From contig NW_026015144.1 of assembly GCF_020379485.1 (NCBI RefSeq), forward strand, positions 1 to 64,000: DNA of 64,000 nucleotides. Reading direction: 5' to 3'. The translations under genes were made by a program, and so were the position numbers. Below are positions 61,734-64,000 of the stretch, one piece after another (position 1 is the stretch's first letter; every line of letters starts with the position of its first letter). The notes beneath the pieces were generated by a model. That model did not search any database. It had not been told where the DNA came from and was given only the letters and a program-made list of their open reading frames with translations. Source of the stretch: Brassica napus (lineage: Eukaryota; Streptophyta; Magnoliopsida; Brassicales; Brassicaceae).

Positions 61734-62660
61734 TGTTGAACTGAAGAGAAGATGGAGCTTGTACAATGATAGGGCAAGCTCTAGAAGATGTCTAGAAGAG
61801 TTCAATCAAGCTTCAGAAGTGTTCTGAAGAAGTTATCTTGTGAAGATAAGTCTAGGAAAGACTTAGACTGATCATGTGAGGGCTTTGGAGGAGTTAGAGA
61901 GAAGATGGAAGTGTGGTGCAAAGATAGGGCCAAGTCCAGGAGGACTTAGAAGAGTATTTGGGCGAGTGTGCAAACTTAGGGACTGGCTGTACGGACCGTA
62001 CGGATCCGTACGGACCGAGACATCCCGAAAGTTCACCAGTCAACCATTTGAGCACATTTGAAGTTGGTGCAAAAATAGGGCACTGGTGAAACTCTTAAGA
62101 GAAGAAGACAAAGGAGAGGCTGGCGAGTGACAGGCTGGAAAGGAGAGTCTCTTGCTGTAAAGTAAAAGCAAAAGGAGACCATGTATCTAGCAAAAGAAGT
62201 GGGCAGATTCATGGGAGCCTTTAGCTAGCCAATAAGGAGCCAGCCTTCCCTTGACCAGATTCAAATGGACCAATTATCCATCAGGAACAGCACAGCCACG
62301 ACCAAGACCATCTGTCCATCTCATCCATTCATTTAAATTCAAGTTATAACAGCCCTTAGATTTAGGTTTATGATTGCAAGTTGTAAAGAGCATATATAAG
62401 CTCATAAGTGATGTTTTGTAACTCTTAAGTGAGTAAGGGGGTTTCCCTTCTCCTTCTCTAATCTGAAACACTTTCTTAGTCTCTCTAGTCTCTCATCCTG
62501 AATCTCTATACACGTTCTCAGTCTTGTTACTAATCTCTTAAACACTTAGACACACAAACACTCATCAAACTTCTTTTCTCTCAAATCGCTTCCAAGCTCT
62601 CTCTCTTTACCCATTTGGGTTTCATACACACATACAACCTGAGTACTCTTAAACCTCATA
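61734..62660 (+). repeat. 3' LTR of element K (927 bp)
   Basis: Runs TGTTGAACTGAAG to TCTTAAACCTCATA. The first about 190 bp match the LTR of G; the part after AGATAGGG is specific to K up to the shared promoter region, so K is a subfamily of family 4. Confidence 0.92.
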
Positions 62661-63934
62661 TCTTTGTCATTCTAATCAAACCAGGATGAATCGCGATGTA
62701 AGAAGCTTGATTTTGATACATAAAGTAGTGGAGAATCACCAGGAAGCTGAATAAATCTCATAGGAGTTAGGATGAAGAAGCTATCCCACTTTCAAATCAG
62801 GTGATCCCAGTTTTCCTATTTGGGAATATGACAGCTTATTTGTCATTCTAATCAAACCAGGATGAATCGCGATGTAAGAAGCTTGATTTTGAAACATAAA
62901 GTAGTGGAGAATCACCAGGAAGCTGAATAAATCTCATAGGAGTTAGGATGAAGAAGCTATCCTACTTTCAAATCAGGTGATCCCAGTTTTCCTGTTTGGG
63001 AATATGACAGCTTCTTTGTCATTCTAATCAAACCAGGATGAATCGCGATGTAGGAAGCTTGATTTTGATACATAAAGTAGTGGAGAATCACCAGGAAGTC
63101 GAATAAATCTCACAGGAGTTAGGATGAAGAATCTATCCCACTTTCAAATCAGGTGATCCCAGTTTTCCTGTTTGGGAATATGACAGCTTCTTTGTCATTC
63201 TAATCAAACCAGGATGAATCGCGATGTAAGAAGCTTGATTTTGATACATAAAGTAGTGGAGAATCACCAGGAAGCTGAATAAATCTCATAGGAGTTAGGA
63301 TGAAGAAGCTATCCCACTTTCAAATCAGGTGATCCCATTTTTCCTGTTTGGGAATATGACAGCTTCTTTGTTATTCTAATCAAACCAGGATGAATCGCGA
63401 TGTAAGAAGCTTGATTTTGATACATAAAGTAGTGGAGAATCACCAGGAAGCTGAATAAATCTCATAGGAGTTAGGATGAAGAAGCTATCCCACTTTCAAA
63501 TCAGGTGATCCCAGTTTTCCTGTTTGGGAATATGACAGCTTCTTTGTCATTCTAATCAAACCAGGATGAATCGCGATGTAAGAAGCTTGATCTTGAAACA
63601 TAAAGTAGTGGAGAATCACCAGGAAGCTGAATAAATCTCATAGGAGTTAGGATGAAGAAGCTATCCCACTTTCAAATCAGGTGATCCCAGTTTTCCTGTT
63701 TGGGAATATGACATCTTCTTTGTCATTCTAATCAAACCAGGATGAATCGCGATGTAAGAAGCTTGATTTTGATACATAAAGTAGTGGAGAATCACCAGGA
63801 AGTCGAATAAATCTCATAGGAGTTAGGATGAAGAAGCTATCCCACTTTCAAATCAGGTGATCCCAGTTTTCCTGTTTGGGAATATGACAGCTTCTTTGTT
63901 ATTCTAATCAAACCAGGATGAATCGCGATGTAAG
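62661..63934. repeat. CentBr-type satellite, array 5 (about 7.2 monomers)
   Basis: Monomers with more point variants than array 3 (TTTCCTATTTGG, AGCTTATTTGTC, GATGTAGGAAGC, GATCCCATTTTT). It ends in GTAAG (63930-63934), where element L is inserted. Confidence 0.95.
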
Positions 63935-64000
63935 TATGATTTTTAAAGAGATCTCTACTCTGGTAGTATGTGTGTGTGTATAAGCTTCAATGAAGAATGC
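63935..64000 (-). mobile_element. Element L: 3' edge of a minus-strand family-4 LTR, cut by window end
   Basis: The 66 bp TATGATTTTTAAAG to GAAGAATGC are the reverse complement of the last bases of the LTR of G (24185-24250). It is inserted after GTAAG, the same satellite position as F. Whether it is a solo LTR or a full element cannot be told. Confidence 0.85.

Larger units (their letters stand above)
56859..62660 (+). mobile_element. Element K: non-autonomous family-4 LTR element, 5' end deleted
   Basis: A partial 5' LTR (56859-57602), primer site, 4.1-kb interior without a gene, conserved 3' block, polypurine tract and full 3' LTR (61734-62660). The interior is the G type without the two insertions in G. 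The first about 190 bp of the 5' LTR and about 9 bp of satellite are missing. The right flank is TCTTTGTCATT, so the original duplication was probably TCTTT and its left copy was lost with the deletion. Confidence 0.92.

Noticed and set aside
1..64000. Cellular genes, tRNA, rRNA, or Ty3/gypsy centromeric elements
   Set aside because: Every long frame is copia Gag-Pol or its shadow; domain order is integrase before RT throughout, and no tRNA- or rRNA-like stretch was seen beyond the primer sites.

Overview
This window is plant centromeric DNA with no cellular gene, rRNA or tRNA gene that I can see. The base sequence is a 176-bp tandem satellite carrying a HindIII site. I recognise it as the CentBr centromere satellite of Brassica (A/C-genome type), so the source is very likely Brassica rapa, oleracea, napus or a close relative. 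Everything else is LTR retrotransposons of the Ty1/copia order. Domain order is gag, protease, integrase, reverse transcriptase, RNase H. All have an initiator-Met-tRNA primer binding site and 5-bp target duplications. They are inserted into the satellite or into one another.

Layout. 1-8083: a three-deep minus-strand nest cut by the left edge (A inside B inside E). 8084-9600: satellite. 9601-21580: element C (minus, target duplication GAATC), carrying element D (13959-20047, minus, CACTT) in its gag. 21581-22123: satellite. 22124-43207: element F (plus, GTAAG), split by G (23285-35330, GGAGG) and by I (35712-39290, ACATG). G itself carries an inverted solo LTR (27618-28655, GAGAG) and element H (29079-34066, AGTTG). 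43208-47210: satellite. 47211-53326: element J, complete, with one uninterrupted 1517-residue polyprotein and almost identical LTRs. 53341-56858: satellite. 56859-62660: element K, a non-autonomous relative of G. 62661-63934: satellite. 63935-64000: the edge of a minus-strand element L, again at GTAAG.

Families. Family 1 is B and C, with D a relative. Family 2 is E and J, with I a deleted relative. Family 3 is A, F and H; it has a short Gag whose zinc knuckle has decayed. Family 4 is G, K, L and the solo LTR; it has LTRs of about 1 kb and a 4-kb interior without a real reading frame, and it probably depends on the coding families. All share the same primer site, the same polypurine tract and a conserved block upstream of it. 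LTR pairs differ by very few substitutions, so the whole island is young.

Points for a second look: helically phased CCGTAC/GTACGG arrays in every LTR family except family 3; the Gag without a zinc knuckle in family 3; a Gag zinc-knuckle relic inside non-autonomous G; recurrent insertion at one point of the satellite monomer; non-TG..CA LTR ends; and a stretch of about 33.0-39.4 kb where differences between copies are almost all one-base indels, suggesting consensus error. Difference counts were made by eye.
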